59,082 bases of DNA from an uncultured Halorubrum sp. (GCF_937146585.1 NZ_CAKZRO010000143.1:1-59082); one strand, 5' to 3'; shown: positions 1-9,472, numbered from the stretch's first letter. The notes: generated by a model from the letters alone, not told the origin. Program-made: numbers and translations.

Positions 1-70
1 CGAGCGCTCATCGCGTCCCTCGCGCGTGCTCCTCGTGGCCGCCTCTGGCGGCCACTCGGAGGCACGCGCC
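1..70 (+). repeat. Dispersed hairpin repeat, copy A (cut by window start)
   Basis: Bases 22-69 form a long near-perfect hairpin: GCGCGTGCTCC pairs with GGAGGCACGCGC-type sequence, the inner arms are GTGGCCGCC and GGCGGCCAC, and the loop is a few bases. The same core (CCCTCGCGCGTGC, then GGCCGCC, then GGAGGCACGCGCC) recurs at 29600-29658 on this strand and at 58912-58978 on the other strand. The 5' part of this copy lies outside the window. Confidence 0.75.
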
Positions 71-203
71 GACCGCGGGCTGGTATATGGACTGTCGCTG
101 CACCCCAAGCCCTGAATCCCCGACGAGACCGTTCCTCACGAACGTTCACTCGGGAGCGACTCAACCGGATGGCTTTTTCCGGCGGTACGTCGAAGCCGGC
201 GGT

Positions 204-1961
204 ATGCGAAACGCCAAGATCGTCTGTACGATCGGTCCCGCCTCGGACGACCGGGACACGATCCGCGGCCTCGCCGACGCGGGGATGTCCGTCGTCCGCC
301 TCAACGCCAGCCACGGGACGACCGACCACCGGGAGACCGTCATCGAGCGCGCCCGCGCCGTCGACGAGGAGATCGACGACCCGCTCGCGGTGATGGTCGA
401 CCTGAAGGGTCCGGAGGTCCGGACGGCCGAGATCGACGAGCCGATCGCGCTCGCCGAGGGCTCCGAGGTGACCTTCTCCGAGGGCGACGACGCGACGCCC
501 GAGCGCGTCGGCCTCACCCACTCGATCGGGGCCGCCGACCCGGGCGACACGATCCTGCTCGACGACGGCCGCATCGAGTGTCGGGTCGAGCGCGTCGACG
601 GCGAGTCCGTGGTCGCGTCGGTCCTCTCCGGCGGGAAGCTCGGCTCCCGGAAGGGCGTGAACCTGCCGGGCGTCGCCATCGACGTCGACCTCATCACCCC
701 GGAGGACGAGGCCGAACTCGACCTCGCGGCCCGGACGGACGCCGACTTCGTCGCGGCCTCGTTCGTCCGCGACGCGGACGACGTCTACCGGATCGCCGAC
801 GAGCTGGACGCCCACGGCGGGGACGACATCCCGATCGTCGCGAAGATCGAGCGCGCCGGCGCGGTCGAGAACCTGGAGGGGATCGTCGAGGCGGCCGACG
901 GCGTGATGGTCGCCCGCGGTGACCTCGGCGTCGAGTGCCCGCTAGAGGACGTCCCGGTGATCCAAAAGCGGATCATCCGGACCTGCGTCAACGAGGGCGT
1001 CCCCGTCATCACGGCGACGGAGATGCTCGACTCGATGGTCTCCTCGCGGCGGCCGACCCGCGCGGAGGCCTCCGACGTGGCGAACGCCGTCCTCGACGGC
1101 ACCGACGCCGTGATGCTCTCCGGCGAGACCGCGGTCGGCGAGGACCCGGTCAACGTCGTCGAGACGATGGACCGGATCGTCCGACAGGTCGAGGCCAGCG
1201 GCGAGTACGCGGAGACGCGCGAGCAGCGCGTCCCGACCGCCGAGGAGGGGTCCCGCACCGAGGCGCTGGCGCGCTCGGCGCGCTACCTCGCGCGCGACAT
1301 CGGCGCCTCGACGGTGGTCGCCGTCTCCGAGTCGGGCTTCACGGCGCGCAAGACCGCGATGTTCCGCCCGGGCGTGCCCGTCGTCGCGACGACGCCGGAC
1401 GACCGCGTCCGCCGACAGCTCGCGCTCTCGTGGGGAGTCCGCCCCGTCCTGACCGAGTACGCGAACGACATGGAGGCGATCCTCGACAACGCCGTCGACG
1501 CCGCGCTCGACCGCGGCGGTGCTGCGTCCGGCGATACCCTCGTGGTCCTCTCCGGGATGCTCACCGAGCTGGAGGGGACGAACACGACGAACACCCTGAA
1601 GGTCCACGTCGCCGCCGAGACCCTCGTGACCGGGAAGGGGGCCGTGGCCGGCCGCGTGGCCGCCCCGGTCCACCGGACCGAGGACGGCGACCTCGACGCG
1701 CTCCCCGAGGACTCGGTCGTCGCGCTGGGCCCCGACTTCGACGGGGAGTTCGACGGCGACCTCGGCCGGATCGCCGGCATCGTCGACGCCCGCGAGGGGA
1801 TGACCGGCTACCCCGCCGTCGTCGCCCGCGAGCTGGGCGTCCCCATGGTCTCCGGCGCCCATCTGCCCGAGTCGGTCGCCGAGGGAACCACGGTGACCGT
1901 CGACGGCGAGCGCGGCGTCGTCTACGACGGCGACGTGCTCCGCGCGGCCCGCGAGCGATAG
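204..1961 (+). CDS. pyk: Pyruvate kinase with C-terminal swivel domain
   Basis: Converts phosphoenolpyruvate and ADP to pyruvate and ATP, the last step of lower glycolysis, in the cytoplasm. The 585-residue protein begins with KIVCTIGPAS at residues 5-14 and shows MVDLKGPEVRT, the active-site stretch AKIERAGAVENL near 215, MVARGDLGVE near 235 and TATEMLDSM near 270. The last ~115 residues (from VTGKGAVAGRV) are the extra PEP-utilising mobile domain found in many haloarchaeal and Bacillus enzymes, so it is longer than the ~470-residue core family. An in-frame ATG at 87 exists, but homology begins at 204 and a T-rich box at 171-180 lies about 28 bp upstream, fitting a leaderless ATG at 204. Confidence 0.96.
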   Translation: MRNAKIVCTIGPASDDRDTIRGLADAGMSVVRLNASHGTTDHRETVIERARAVDEEIDDPLAVMVDLKGPEVRTAEIDEPIALAEGSEVTFSEGDDATPERVGLTHSIGAADPGDTILLDDGRIECRVERVDGESVVASVLSGGKLGSRKGVNLPGVAIDVDLITPEDEAELDLAARTDADFVAASFVRDADDVYRIADELDAHGGDDIPIVAKIERAGAVENLEGIVEAADGVMVARGDLGVECPLEDVPVIQKRIIRTCVNEGVPVITATEMLDSMVSSRRPTRAEASDVANAVLDGTDAVMLSGETAVGEDPVNVVETMDRIVRQVEASGEYAETREQRVPTAEEGSRTEALARSARYLARDIGASTVVAVSESGFTARKTAMFRPGVPVVATTPDDRVRRQLALSWGVRPVLTEYANDMEAILDNAVDAALDRGGAASGDTLVVLSGMLTELEGTNTTNTLKVHVAAETLVTGKGAVAGRVAAPVHRTEDGDLDALPEDSVVALGPDFDGEFDGDLGRIAGIVDAREGMTGYPAVVARELGVPMVSGAHLPESVAEGTTVTVDGERGVVYDGDVLRAARER

Positions 1962-2066
1962 GTCCTCGACGTCCGTCGCGCCGCGGCCCGGGGCGCGACC
2001 CGCAGTGCGTCCCTCCGAGGCGGAGCGCCCGCCAGCCATTTATTACGGAGTCGCGTACGTGCGCCC

Positions 2067-2357
2067 ATGAGCGACGAATCCGGCGACGGTCCCCGCGACG
2101 ACGCCTCGCCTCCCGACGCCGGGGACGCCCCGGTCACCGGCGACCGGAGCCGGGCCAACGACGCGGGCGACGAGCAGCCGGACGGCGGGACCGAGTGGCG
2201 CTTCTCGGTCGACGACGTCGGGCCGGACGGGATCACCGAGGACACCGCGACCCCGGAGGACCGGCCGATCGAACCGGGCGACGTCACGCTCGAACACGCG
2301 GCGTTCGTCGTCCTCGGCGTCGCCCTCACCGTCGGCTCGCTGCTGGTCGGGTTCTGA
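2067..2357 (+). CDS. Small haloarchaeal single-pass membrane protein
   Basis: The 96-residue protein has a very acidic, disordered N-terminal ~70 residues, then a motif WRFSVDDVGPDG near residue 45 and one C-terminal transmembrane helix (residues ~75-95). I recall this arrangement from a haloarchaeal family of unknown function (DUF7312 from memory, not checked). A TATA-like CATTTATTAC at 2037-2046 is 26 bp before the ATG, which supports expression as its own leaderless unit. Function unknown; the topology suggests a membrane-anchored acidic tail in the cytoplasm. Confidence 0.75.
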   Translation: MSDESGDGPRDDASPPDAGDAPVTGDRSRANDAGDEQPDGGTEWRFSVDDVGPDGITEDTATPEDRPIEPGDVTLEHAAFVVLGVALTVGSLLVGF

Positions 2358-2451
2358 GCCGGACGGCGCGGGCCGGGGGCGACCGGCGACTCGCCGGACG
2401 CCGCGGCCGCCCCGTACCATCACTTATCAGTACGCGGCCGTAGGACCGAAC

Positions 2452-3060
2452 ATGAACGCGCTGGCACAGGCCGGGCTCCTCTCGCCGGACACCCTCCCGC
2501 TCCTGCTTTTGACCGCGGGGCTGCTGCTCTCGATGGCGGAGGCGCTCGCGCCGGGGGCGAACTTCATCGTCGTCGGCATCGCGCTCATCGGCGCGGGGCT
2601 CGGCGGGCTGGTGTTGACCTCGCTCGGCGTCGCCGGCGCCCTCCTCACCCTGTTCATGGCGCTTCTGACGCTCGCGTTCGGCGCCGCCGCCTTCTACGGC
2701 TACCACGAGTTCGACCTCTACGGCGGGAAGGGCCAACAGCAGACCAGCGACAGCGACTCGCTGAAGGGGAAGACCGGGACCGTCACGGAGCGCGTGACGC
2801 CCACGGGCGGCGAGGTGAAGCTCGCCGGCGGCGGGTTCAGCCCCCATTACTCCGCCCGGTCGATGGAGGGGACGATAGACGAGGGCGAGGAGGTGATGGT
2901 GGTCGACCCCGGCGGGGGGAACGTCGTCACCGTGGAGTCGATGGGGTACGTCGAAGACGACATCGACCGCGAACTGGCGGCCGACCGCGCGCGGAAGGCC
3001 GCCGCGAGCGAGGCCGAGGAGACCGACGCCGACGCGGAGACCGAACTCGACCGGGAGTGA
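2452..3060 (+). CDS. NfeD-family membrane protein
   Basis: The 202-residue protein carries three or four hydrophobic helices in residues ~13-85 followed by a soluble OB-fold-like domain (~105-165, with GKTGTVTERVTPTGGEVKL and VMVVDPGGG) and an acidic tail. This is the layout of short NfeD proteins, which normally partner with SPFH/stomatin proteins in membrane quality control. No SPFH gene is adjacent here, so the partner would be elsewhere. The TATA-like CACTTATCAG at 2421-2430 is 26 bp upstream of the ATG. Confidence 0.85.
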   Translation: MNALAQAGLLSPDTLPLLLLTAGLLLSMAEALAPGANFIVVGIALIGAGLGGLVLTSLGVAGALLTLFMALLTLAFGAAAFYGYHEFDLYGGKGQQQTSDSDSLKGKTGTVTERVTPTGGEVKLAGGGFSPHYSARSMEGTIDEGEEVMVVDPGGGNVVTVESMGYVEDDIDRELAADRARKAAASEAEETDADAETELDRE

Positions 3061-3152
3061 CGCGGCCCGCGTGAGGCGTCGGATCGGTCCCGGACCGCGG
3101 TCGCCGCCACCGAGCGGAAAAGCACTTGTCCGTCGGCGGCGATGACCCGCCG

Positions 3153-3896
3153 ATGCCCTCCCCGTTCGCCGCCCTCGCGAGTCTGCCCGGCAGCCTCATC
3201 GACCGCGTCCGCGACGCCTTCGGCTCCCCCCGAGCCGGGACCGTCGCGGTCGCGATGCTGGTCGTCGTCACGATCGGCACCAGTGTCGGAATCATCGCGC
3301 TCGGGGCCGTCTTCGACGCGACGGTCGACCAGCAGATCACGGTCGACAACCCGGATCGCCCCTCGGAGTCGACCTGCGAGACGTTCGGCGACGACCCCGA
3401 CTCCGTGATCGGCGAGCAGTGCGACGAGCCGAAGCGGATCGAGGTCGACGCGGGCGAGGAACTACGGGACGCCGCGGGCGGGTACATCCACTACGGCCTG
3501 CTGGGCGTGCCGCTCTGGTGGGTGGTGTTCGCGCTCGCGCTCCACGTCGGGGCGCTCGTCGCCGGCGGCTCCGGCTCCGTCGCCGACTCCTTCGTGATCG
3601 CCGGGTGGGCCCTCGGCGCGGAGCTGCTCCGGCTCGGCGCCGGGATCGTCGCGATCTGGTACACGCTCTCGAACGCGACGCCCGTGGGGTCGTCGTTCGA
3701 GGCGCTCACGACGGACCTCGTCGCCGCGATCACGAGCGCGGCGGGCCCGCTGCTGGTCGCGTCCGCGGTAGCGATCGCGGTCCAGTGGGTCGTGGTCGTC
3801 GGCGGGCTGGAGGCCGAACACGACCTCGGTCGCGGGGCGGCGGCGGGCGTGGCGACGTTCTTCGCCGCGATCGCGCTCGTGATCGCGGCGGTTTGA
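3153..3896 (+). CDS. Haloarchaeal multi-pass membrane protein of unknown function
   Basis: The 247-residue protein shows hydrophobic segments near residues 28-52, 120-140, 148-170, 190-210 and 222-245, with a soluble loop between the first two that contains two cysteines ([16 protein letters not shown]). I do not recognise a catalytic motif. The frame can be read from a TTG at 3126, but the ATG at 3153 is preferred because an A-rich box at 3116-3125 lies ~30 bp upstream and the extra nine residues are not hydrophobic. Function unknown; the two extracytoplasmic-loop cysteines could form a disulfide (inference). Confidence 0.7.
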   Translation: MPSPFAALASLPGSLIDRVRDAFGSPRAGTVAVAMLVVVTIGTSVGIIALGAVFDATVDQQITVDNPDRPSESTCETFGDDPDSVIGEQCDEPKRIEVDAGEELRDAAGGYIHYGLLGVPLWWVVFALALHVGALVAGGSGSVADSFVIAGWALGAELLRLGAGIVAIWYTLSNATPVGSSFEALTTDLVAAITSAAGPLLVASAVAIAVQWVVVVGGLEAEHDLGRGAAAGVATFFAAIALVIAAV

Positions 3897-3988
3897 GTCC
3901 CACCGGACCGATCGGCCGCGCCAGCCGCGGGGACGCCGGCGACCGCGGATTCGGGAGTTTTTATGCCACCGGCGCTCCCCCTCTCGGT

Positions 3989-4615
3989 ATGATCCTGTCC
4001 GACGCCGACATCCTCGACCGGCTCGCCGAGGGCGACCTCGCGATCGAGCCGCTCGACGACGTCGACCAGCAGGTCCAGCCCGCCAGCGTGGACCTGCGGC
4101 TCGGCGAGCGCTTCCTGGAGTTCCAGCGCACCAACATCCCCTGTATCCACCCGACCGACGCGGGCGAGGTGAGCGAGTACGTCACGGAGACGACCGTCGC
4201 CGAGGGCGACGAGTTCATCCTCCACCCCGGCGACTTCGTCCTCGGGACGACCGCCGAGCGCGTCGCGATCCCGGACGACCTCGTCGCCCACGTCGAGGGG
4301 CGGTCATCGCTCGGGCGGCTCGCCATCGTCGTTCACGCGACCGCGGGGCTGTGCGACCCCGGCTACGAGGGGCAGATCACCCTCGAACTCTCGAACCTGG
4401 GGACGGCCCCGGTCGCGCTCTCGCCGGGGATGCGCGTCTCGCAGCTCACCTTCACGGAGCTGAAGCGGCCCGCCGAGCGGCCGTACGGGGCCGAGCGGGG
4501 CTCGAAGTACCAGGGACAGGACGGCCCGCAGGCGTCGCGGATCGGCGACGACCCGGAGTTCGCCGGGGAGGGCGACGACGGGGAGACGGGGCGGTCGGAG
4601 GGTGAGGGCGAATGA
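3989..4615 (+). CDS. dcd: dCTP deaminase
   Basis: Deaminates dCTP to dUTP (some archaeal members also hydrolyse dUTP) for dTMP supply. The 208-residue protein matches the dCTP deaminase/dUTPase fold throughout: [13 protein letters not shown] near residue 29, [13 protein letters not shown] near 75, the substrate-binding [11 protein letters not shown] near 101, and [15 protein letters not shown] with the catalytic glutamate near 130. The last ~25 residues are an acidic tail beyond the usual end. TATA at 3957-3963 is ~28 bp before the ATG. Its stop overlaps the next start by 4 bp (ATGA), so the two genes are probably cotranscribed. Confidence 0.95.
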   Translation: MILSDADILDRLAEGDLAIEPLDDVDQQVQPASVDLRLGERFLEFQRTNIPCIHPTDAGEVSEYVTETTVAEGDEFILHPGDFVLGTTAERVAIPDDLVAHVEGRSSLGRLAIVVHATAGLCDPGYEGQITLELSNLGTAPVALSPGMRVSQLTFTELKRPAERPYGAERGSKYQGQDGPQASRIGDDPEFAGEGDDGETGRSEGEGE

Positions 4616-5526
4616 GGTTCGTCGAGGAGGTCGTCGTCGACGAGTTCCTGCCGACCGTCCGCTCGATGCTCGCGGAGGACCTCCGCGACCGCGGGTTCAC
4701 CCAGAGCGAGGTCGCCGACGCGCTCGGCATCTCCCAGTCTGCCGTCTCGAAGTACGCCGCCGGCGACGTCGCCAGACACGAGGAGATCGTCGCGGACGAG
4801 CGCGTGCGCGACCTCGTCGAGCGCGTCGGCGAGGGGCTCGCGAGCGGCGACCTCACCCCCGTGGCCGCGCTCGTCGAGATCGAGGTGCTGATCCGCCAGC
4901 TGGAGGAGGGGGACCTGCTCGCGGACCTCCACGAGGACGCCATGCCGGGGCTCGCGGACGCCGACGTGGAGTTCTCGGTCCACGACCCGGACAGCGGGTT
5001 CCGCGAGCGCGAGCGCGTCCTCACCTCGGTCCGGCGCGGGCTCCGCACCCTGACGAACGCCTCCGGCTTCGCGGGGCTCATCCCGAACGTCGGCGCGAAC
5101 GTCGCCGAGTGTACCGCCGACGCCGTCACGGTCGACGACGTCGCCGCGGTCCCCGGCCGCCTCGTCGACGTGAAGGGCCGCGCGATGGTCCCCGGCGAGC
5201 CCGAGTTCGGCGTGAGCGAACACGTCGCGACGGTGCTGCTCGCGGCGCGCGAGGCCGGGTCCGGCGTCCGGGGCGCGGTGAACCTCCGGTACGACCCGGA
5301 GACGGTCGCGGCGCTCGGCGAGTCGCACCCGACCGTCGAGTTCGACGCCGAGCGCGAGACCCGCGAGGCGGTCGCCGACGCGGTCCGAGGGGCCGACCGT
5401 CCGGCGGGCGACGAGGCGGAGACGCTCGTGGCGTACCAGACCGGCGCGGTCGGCGTCGAGCCGATCGTGTACGTCCTCGCGCCGACCGCGGCCGAGGCGG
5501 CGCGGATCGTCCGCGAGCTGCTGTGA
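4612..5526 (+). CDS. HTH-ThiN fusion regulator (ThiR-type)
   Basis: The 304-residue protein joins an N-terminal XRE-like helix-turn-helix (residues ~18-58, [19 protein letters not shown]) to a C-terminal ThiN domain (~135-304, including [10 protein letters not shown] and [13 protein letters not shown]). ThiN alone is an archaeal thiamine-phosphate synthase; the fusion class is known as the thiamine-responsive repressor ThiR in archaea. It therefore probably senses thiamine phosphate and represses thiamine genes, none of which lies in this window. The start overlaps the dcd stop by 4 bp. Whether the ThiN domain keeps catalytic activity cannot be told from the sequence. Confidence 0.85.
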   Translation: MRFVEEVVVDEFLPTVRSMLAEDLRDRGFTQSEVADALGISQSAVSKYAAGDVARHEEIVADERVRDLVERVGEGLASGDLTPVAALVEIEVLIRQLEEGDLLADLHEDAMPGLADADVEFSVHDPDSGFRERERVLTSVRRGLRTLTNASGFAGLIPNVGANVAECTADAVTVDDVAAVPGRLVDVKGRAMVPGEPEFGVSEHVATVLLAAREAGSGVRGAVNLRYDPETVAALGESHPTVEFDAERETREAVADAVRGADRPAGDEAETLVAYQTGAVGVEPIVYVLAPTAAEAARIVRELL

Positions 5527-5843
5527 CGCGGTGCGGGTCGTCCGCGCCTGCCGTGAGCCCGCGCCGGGCGACGCCTTTTAGACCGAACCGCCCGAACTCG
5601 CGAGTGTGACACGGACTGGGCGGCTCGGAATGCGGACGCGCTCCTTCTAGCGGCGGGCGGACCCGTCGCGCCGTCGCCGACCGGTAACGCGGTCGCCGGC
5701 GGCGCGGCGGCGAATCCCACCGCCTTCCGCAGCGCCCGGACCGCCGACGCGGCGGCGACGCGCCCGACCCCGCGCCGCCCGCGGCGGCCCCGAACCAGCG
5801 GGCTTTAGACCCGATCGACCGACACACGACATACGCACACCAC
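5527..5843. other. 317-bp intergenic region before metG
   Basis: No convincing gene. A TATA-like CGCCTTTTAGAC at 5572-5583 is followed 29 bp later by a 14-codon GTG reading frame (5606-5650), which is unlikely but noted. The second half is G+C-rich with a 63-codon minus-strand shadow frame that has no recognisable features. The metG promoter lies at the right end. Confidence 0.5.
5811..5820 (+). promoter_or_regulatory. TATA-like element of metG
   Basis: GGCTTTAGAC centred near 5816 lies 28 bp upstream of the metG ATG, the spacing seen for leaderless haloarchaeal genes throughout this window. Confidence 0.55.
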
Positions 5844-7955
5844 ATGAGCCACGACGACTTCCCCACGGCCGACCCGGCGGTGGTGACCTGTGGACTGCCG
5901 TACGCGAACGGCGACCTCCACATCGGTCACCTCCGCACCTACGTCGGCGGCGACGTGTACAGCCGCGCGCTCGAACGACTCGGCCAGGAGACCGCGTTCG
6001 TCTCCGGCTCCGACATGCACGGCACGCCCGTCGCGGTCAACGCCGAGCAGGCGGGTGTCGCTCCCGAGGACTTCGCGCTCGACTGGCACGAGCAGTACGC
6101 CGAGACGTTCCCGAAGTTCAACGTCGAGTTCGACAACTACGGCCACACCCACGACGAGACGAACACGGCGGTGACCCAGGAGCTCGTTCGCGACCTCGAC
6201 GAGGCGGGTCACCTCTACGAGAAGGAGATCATGGTCGCGTACGACCCCGTCGACGACCAGTATCTCCCCGACCGCTACGTCGAGGGCACCTGCCCGTACT
6301 GCGGGGCGCACGCCCGCGGCGACGAGTGCGACGAGGGGTGTCAGCGCCACCTCGAACCCGGCGAGGTCGAGGACCCCGAGTCGACGATCACCGGCAACCC
6401 CGCGGAGTACCGCGAGCGCACCCACCAGTTCTTCGCGGTCTCCGAGTTCGCCGACTACCTCTCCGAGTTCCTCGACCGCCTCGAGGGCACCGCGAACGCC
6501 CGGAACCAGCCCCGCGAGTGGATCGAACAGGGGCTCCAGGACTGGTGTATCACGCGCGACATGGACTGGGGGATCGACCTCCCCGGCGAGAACCCGCAGG
6601 ACCTCGTCTTATACGTCTGGGTCGACGCCCCGATAGAGTACATCTCCTCGACGAAGCAGTACTCCGAGCGCGTCGGCGCTGACGCGTTCGACTGGGAGGC
6701 GGCCTGGAAGGAGGGCGCGAGCGACGACCACCCCGAGGGCGGCGAGATCGTCCACGTGATCGGCCGCGACATCATCCAGCACCACACGATCTTCTGGCCC
6801 GCGATGCTGGAGGCGACCGACCACGCGGAGCCGCGCGCGGTGATGGCGAGCGGGTTCGTCACCCTCGACGGCAAGGGGTTCTCGACCAGCCGCGACCGCG
6901 CGGTCTGGGCCGACGAGTACCTCGACGAGGGGTTCCACCCGGACCCGCTTCGCTACTACCTCGCCACCAACGGCGGGTTCCAGCAGGACGTGGACTTCTC
7001 GTGGGAGAAGTTCGCCGAGCGCGTCAACACCGAGCTGGTGGGGACCGTCGGCAACTTCCTCTACCGCTCGCTGCTCTTCGCGCACCGCAACTTCGAGGGC
7101 GGCCCCGACGCCGACGCCCCGAGCGACGACGTGGCGGCGCGGATCGACGAGGCGGTCGACGACGTGGCCGCCGCGGTCAACGACTACTCCGTGCGGGCGC
7201 TGGGCGACGCGGTCACCGACCTCGCGCGGTACGGCAACGAGTACATCCAGCGCAACGAGCCGTGGAAGCTCGTCGACGAGGCCCCCGCGGAGGCGGAGCA
7301 GGTCATCTACGACTGCGTCGCGCTCGCGAAGGCGATCGCGGTCCTCTTCGAGCCGCTGGGCCCCGAGAAGAGCGAACGCCTCTGGGAGCAGCTCGGCGAG
7401 CCCGGCTCCGTCCACGAGGTCACCGTCGAGGCGGCCCGCGAGGGCCCGGCGGGCGAGCTGAGCGAGCCGACCGAGCTGTTCGAACAGATAGAAGACGAGC
7501 GCGTCGAGGCGCTCAACGAGAAGCTCGACGCGCGCGTCGCCGAGTCGGAGGCGGACGACGCCGACGACGGAACCGACGACGAGACGGACGCGGACGAAGC
7601 CGACACCGACATGACCGACATCGAACCCCTCAGCGACGACCGCATCAGCTTCGACGACTTCCAGGAACTGGACATCCGCGTCGGGCGGATCGAGGACGCG
7701 GTCGGGATCGACGGCGCCGACGACCTGCTGAAGCTCACCGTCGACCTCGGCGCCGAGACCCGGACGATCGTCGCGGGGCTCAAGCAGCTCCACGACGTCG
7801 ACGCCCTGCCCGACACGAAGGTGGTCGTGCTCGCGAACATGGAGAAGGCGGAGCTGTTCGGCGTCGAGTCGAACGGGATGGTCCTCGCGGCCGGGGAGGA
7901 CGCCGACCTCCTCACCACCTACGAGGACGCCGAGCCGGGCACGAAGGTGAAGTGA
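5844..7955 (+). CDS. metG: Methionyl-tRNA synthetase with fused tRNA-binding domain
   Basis: Charges tRNA-Met with methionine. The 703-residue protein has the class I signature HIGH at 26-29, a zinc knuckle CPYCGAHARGDECDEGC near 148-164, and the archaeal form of the second signature (KGFSTSR near 348) instead of KMSKS. After an acidic linker (~570-595) comes a ~108-residue EMAPII/Trbp111-type domain (FQELDIRVGRIEDA onward), which dimerises or holds tRNA. Many archaea encode that domain separately, whereas here it is fused. The start is fixed by homology and by the TATA 28 bp upstream. Confidence 0.97.
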   Translation: MSHDDFPTADPAVVTCGLPYANGDLHIGHLRTYVGGDVYSRALERLGQETAFVSGSDMHGTPVAVNAEQAGVAPEDFALDWHEQYAETFPKFNVEFDNYGHTHDETNTAVTQELVRDLDEAGHLYEKEIMVAYDPVDDQYLPDRYVEGTCPYCGAHARGDECDEGCQRHLEPGEVEDPESTITGNPAEYRERTHQFFAVSEFADYLSEFLDRLEGTANARNQPREWIEQGLQDWCITRDMDWGIDLPGENPQDLVLYVWVDAPIEYISSTKQYSERVGADAFDWEAAWKEGASDDHPEGGEIVHVIGRDIIQHHTIFWPAMLEATDHAEPRAVMASGFVTLDGKGFSTSRDRAVWADEYLDEGFHPDPLRYYLATNGGFQQDVDFSWEKFAERVNTELVGTVGNFLYRSLLFAHRNFEGGPDADAPSDDVAARIDEAVDDVAAAVNDYSVRALGDAVTDLARYGNEYIQRNEPWKLVDEAPAEAEQVIYDCVALAKAIAVLFEPLGPEKSERLWEQLGEPGSVHEVTVEAAREGPAGELSEPTELFEQIEDERVEALNEKLDARVAESEADDADDGTDDETDADEADTDMTDIEPLSDDRISFDDFQELDIRVGRIEDAVGIDGADDLLKLTVDLGAETRTIVAGLKQLHDVDALPDTKVVVLANMEKAELFGVESNGMVLAAGEDADLLTTYEDAEPGTKVK

Positions 7956-7983
7956 GGCGACGGACCGACCGATGCCGCGCCGC

Positions 7984-8406
7984 TCAGGCGTCGAGCACTT
8001 CGATCAGGTTCCCCTCGGGGTCCCTGACGAAGAGGACGGTGGTCCCGCTCTCGGTGGTCCGCGGCGGGCTCAGCGTCTCCACGTCGTCCGCGAGGCCGTC
8101 GTAGAACGCCTCCACGTCGTCGACCGTGAGCCCGAGGTGCGTCGCCCCGGGGCGGTTGAGTTCCGGCGGGTCGGCGCTCTCCTCGCCCGCCGGCTCGTAT
8201 TCGACGAGCTCGACTATCGAGCCGCCGGCGTCGAGGTGGGCGAACGCGGCCGACGCGCCCTCGACGGCCACCGCCTCGGCGAAGGCGTCGCCGCCGACGG
8301 CGAACTCGGCGACGACGTCGAGGTCGAACGTCTCGGCGTAGAAGTCGACGGCGCGGTCCAGGTCGGCGACGGTGATCCCGACGTGGTGGGCGGTTGGGTC
8401 GGACAC
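7984..8406 (-). CDS. VOC-superfamily (glyoxalase/dioxygenase-like) protein
   Basis: The 140-residue protein has the duplicated beta-alpha-beta-beta-beta fold of vicinal oxygen chelate proteins: HHVGITVADLDRAVDFY at residues 7-23 and a second half beginning ATHLGLTVDDVEAFYDGL near 90, ending in the family's typical VRDPEGNLIEV. The conserved histidines (H8, and H92 of THLGL) and the C-terminal glutamate could bind a metal. Substrate cannot be assigned; family members include methylmalonyl-CoA epimerase, glyoxalase I and resistance proteins. The gene starts with GTG and converges on metG with a 28-bp gap. Confidence 0.85.
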   Translation of the reverse strand: MSDPTAHHVGITVADLDRAVDFYAETFDLDVVAEFAVGGDAFAEAVAVEGASAAFAHLDAGGSIVELVEYEPAGEESADPPELNRPGATHLGLTVDDVEAFYDGLADDVETLSPPRTTESGTTVLFVRDPEGNLIEVLDA

Positions 8407-8445
8407 GCGTAGGCGCTCGGCCGGCGCGGGGGAAACCGTGTCGCC

Positions 8446-8580
8446 TCAGAGGCCGAACAGGCGAGCGACGAGCCCGGCGAGGACGACCAGCGCGCCGAGG
8501 ACGAACGTCCCCGGGAGCGGGAGCACGAACAGGAGCGCGCCGACCAGTATCAGGAGCGTCGAGGTCCGCATCGGCCCCAT
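8446..8580 (-). CDS. 44-residue hydrophobic protein
   Basis: A very short frame encodes 41-44 residues (start at 8571 or 8580) that are almost entirely hydrophobic: MRTSTLLILVGALLFVLP, then a second hydrophobic stretch ending in ARLFGL. It would form one hairpin or two short membrane helices. A TATA-like element (ATATACGGG, read on the minus strand) near 8595-8603 is in a sensible position. The frame can be extended to 129 codons upstream, but that part overlaps ribD and looks like a shadow. Very small membrane proteins of this form are common in haloarchaea; function unknown. Confidence 0.55.
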   Translation of the reverse strand: MGPMRTSTLLILVGALLFVLPLPGTFVLGALVVLAGLVARLFGL

Positions 8581-8664
8581 TTCGGCGTCGCGGCCCGTAT
8601 ATCTTCGGACGAACCGCCTCTCCGGGACCGAAACGATCATTCCCCGTCCGGCCGACCCTCCGGT

Positions 8665-9339
8665 ATGCACGTGGTCGTCAACGCGGCCCAGAGCGTCGAC
8701 GGGAAGCTCGCCACCCGCCGCCGGGAACAGCTCCGGATCTCCGGCCCGGAGGACTTCGACCGGGTCGACCGGGTCAGGGCGGCCGCGGACGCGGTGCTCG
8801 TGGGCGTCGGCACCGTCCTCGCGGACGACCCGCACCTCACGCTCGACGAGGAGGACCGCCGCGTCGGGCGGCTCCAGAGCGGGCGGTCGGGCGACCCCGC
8901 GCGCGTCGTGGTCGACTCGACCGGGCGGACGCCGACCGACGCCCGAATCTTAGACGACGCGGCGACGACGTACCTCCTCGTCTCGGCCGCGACCGACCGC
9001 GACCGGCGGAGCGAGCTCGCCGACGCCGGCGCGGAGGTGATCGTCGCCGGCGAGGAGCGCGTCGACGTCGCCGAGGGGGTCGAGAAGCTCGCGGACCGCG
9101 GCGTCGAGCGCCTGATGGTCGAGGGGGGCGGCGAGGTGATCTTCTCGTGTTTCGAGGCCGGGATCGTCGACGAGCTCCACGTCTACGTCGGCTCGTTCGT
9201 GATCGGCGGCCGCGACGCGCCCACGCTGGCGGACGGGGCGGGCTTCACCGAGGAGTTCCCCGAGCTCACGCTCGTCGAGACGGAGCGGTTCGACGACGGG
9301 ATCGTCCTCTCGTACGAGGTCGGCGGCGACGGGGCGTGA
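8665..9339 (+). CDS. 2,5-diamino-6-ribosylaminopyrimidinone 5'-phosphate reductase
   Basis: The 224-residue protein is the stand-alone RibD C-terminal (dihydrofolate-reductase-like) domain used by archaea in riboflavin/F420 biosynthesis. It reduces the ribose of the GTP-derived pyrimidine with NADPH. Visible motifs are VVVNAAQSVDGKLATR at residues 3-18, DAVLVGVGTVLADDPHLTL near 45, RVVVDSTGRTP near 80, and the nucleotide-binding RLMVEGGGEVIFS near 148. There is no N-terminal deaminase domain, as expected for the archaeal pathway. It is divergent from the small membrane protein; no other riboflavin gene is nearby. Confidence 0.9.
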   Translation: MHVVVNAAQSVDGKLATRRREQLRISGPEDFDRVDRVRAAADAVLVGVGTVLADDPHLTLDEEDRRVGRLQSGRSGDPARVVVDSTGRTPTDARILDDAATTYLLVSAATDRDRRSELADAGAEVIVAGEERVDVAEGVEKLADRGVERLMVEGGGEVIFSCFEAGIVDELHVYVGSFVIGGRDAPTLADGAGFTEEFPELTLVETERFDDGIVLSYEVGGDGA

Positions 9340-9460
9340 CCGAGGTCGACGGCGAACCGCGGCCGTCGGGTCCGACGCATGTCGCCACCCCGTGTGAACG
9401 GTAACCACGAAATCCCGCGGTACACGCGCCGTGAGACCGGTACGCACGAGAATCACCGAA

Positions 9461-9472
9461 GTATTTATATGC
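9461..9472 (+). promoter_or_regulatory. TATA element of the coiled-coil gene, implying a long leader
   Basis: AGTATTTATATGC is the best TATA match in the 9340-9613 gap. It predicts a transcript start near 9493 and hence a ~120-nt leader, unlike the leaderless pattern elsewhere in the window. Confidence 0.55.

Noticed and set aside
5647..5838. 63-codon minus-strand frame before metG
   Set aside because: Arg/Gly/Pro-rich, basic, with no promoter; looks like chance.
6880..6900. MetRS second signature is KGFSTSR instead of KMSKS
   Set aside because: Archaeal MetRS enzymes commonly have a K-F-S-T-S-R type motif, so this is not a defect.
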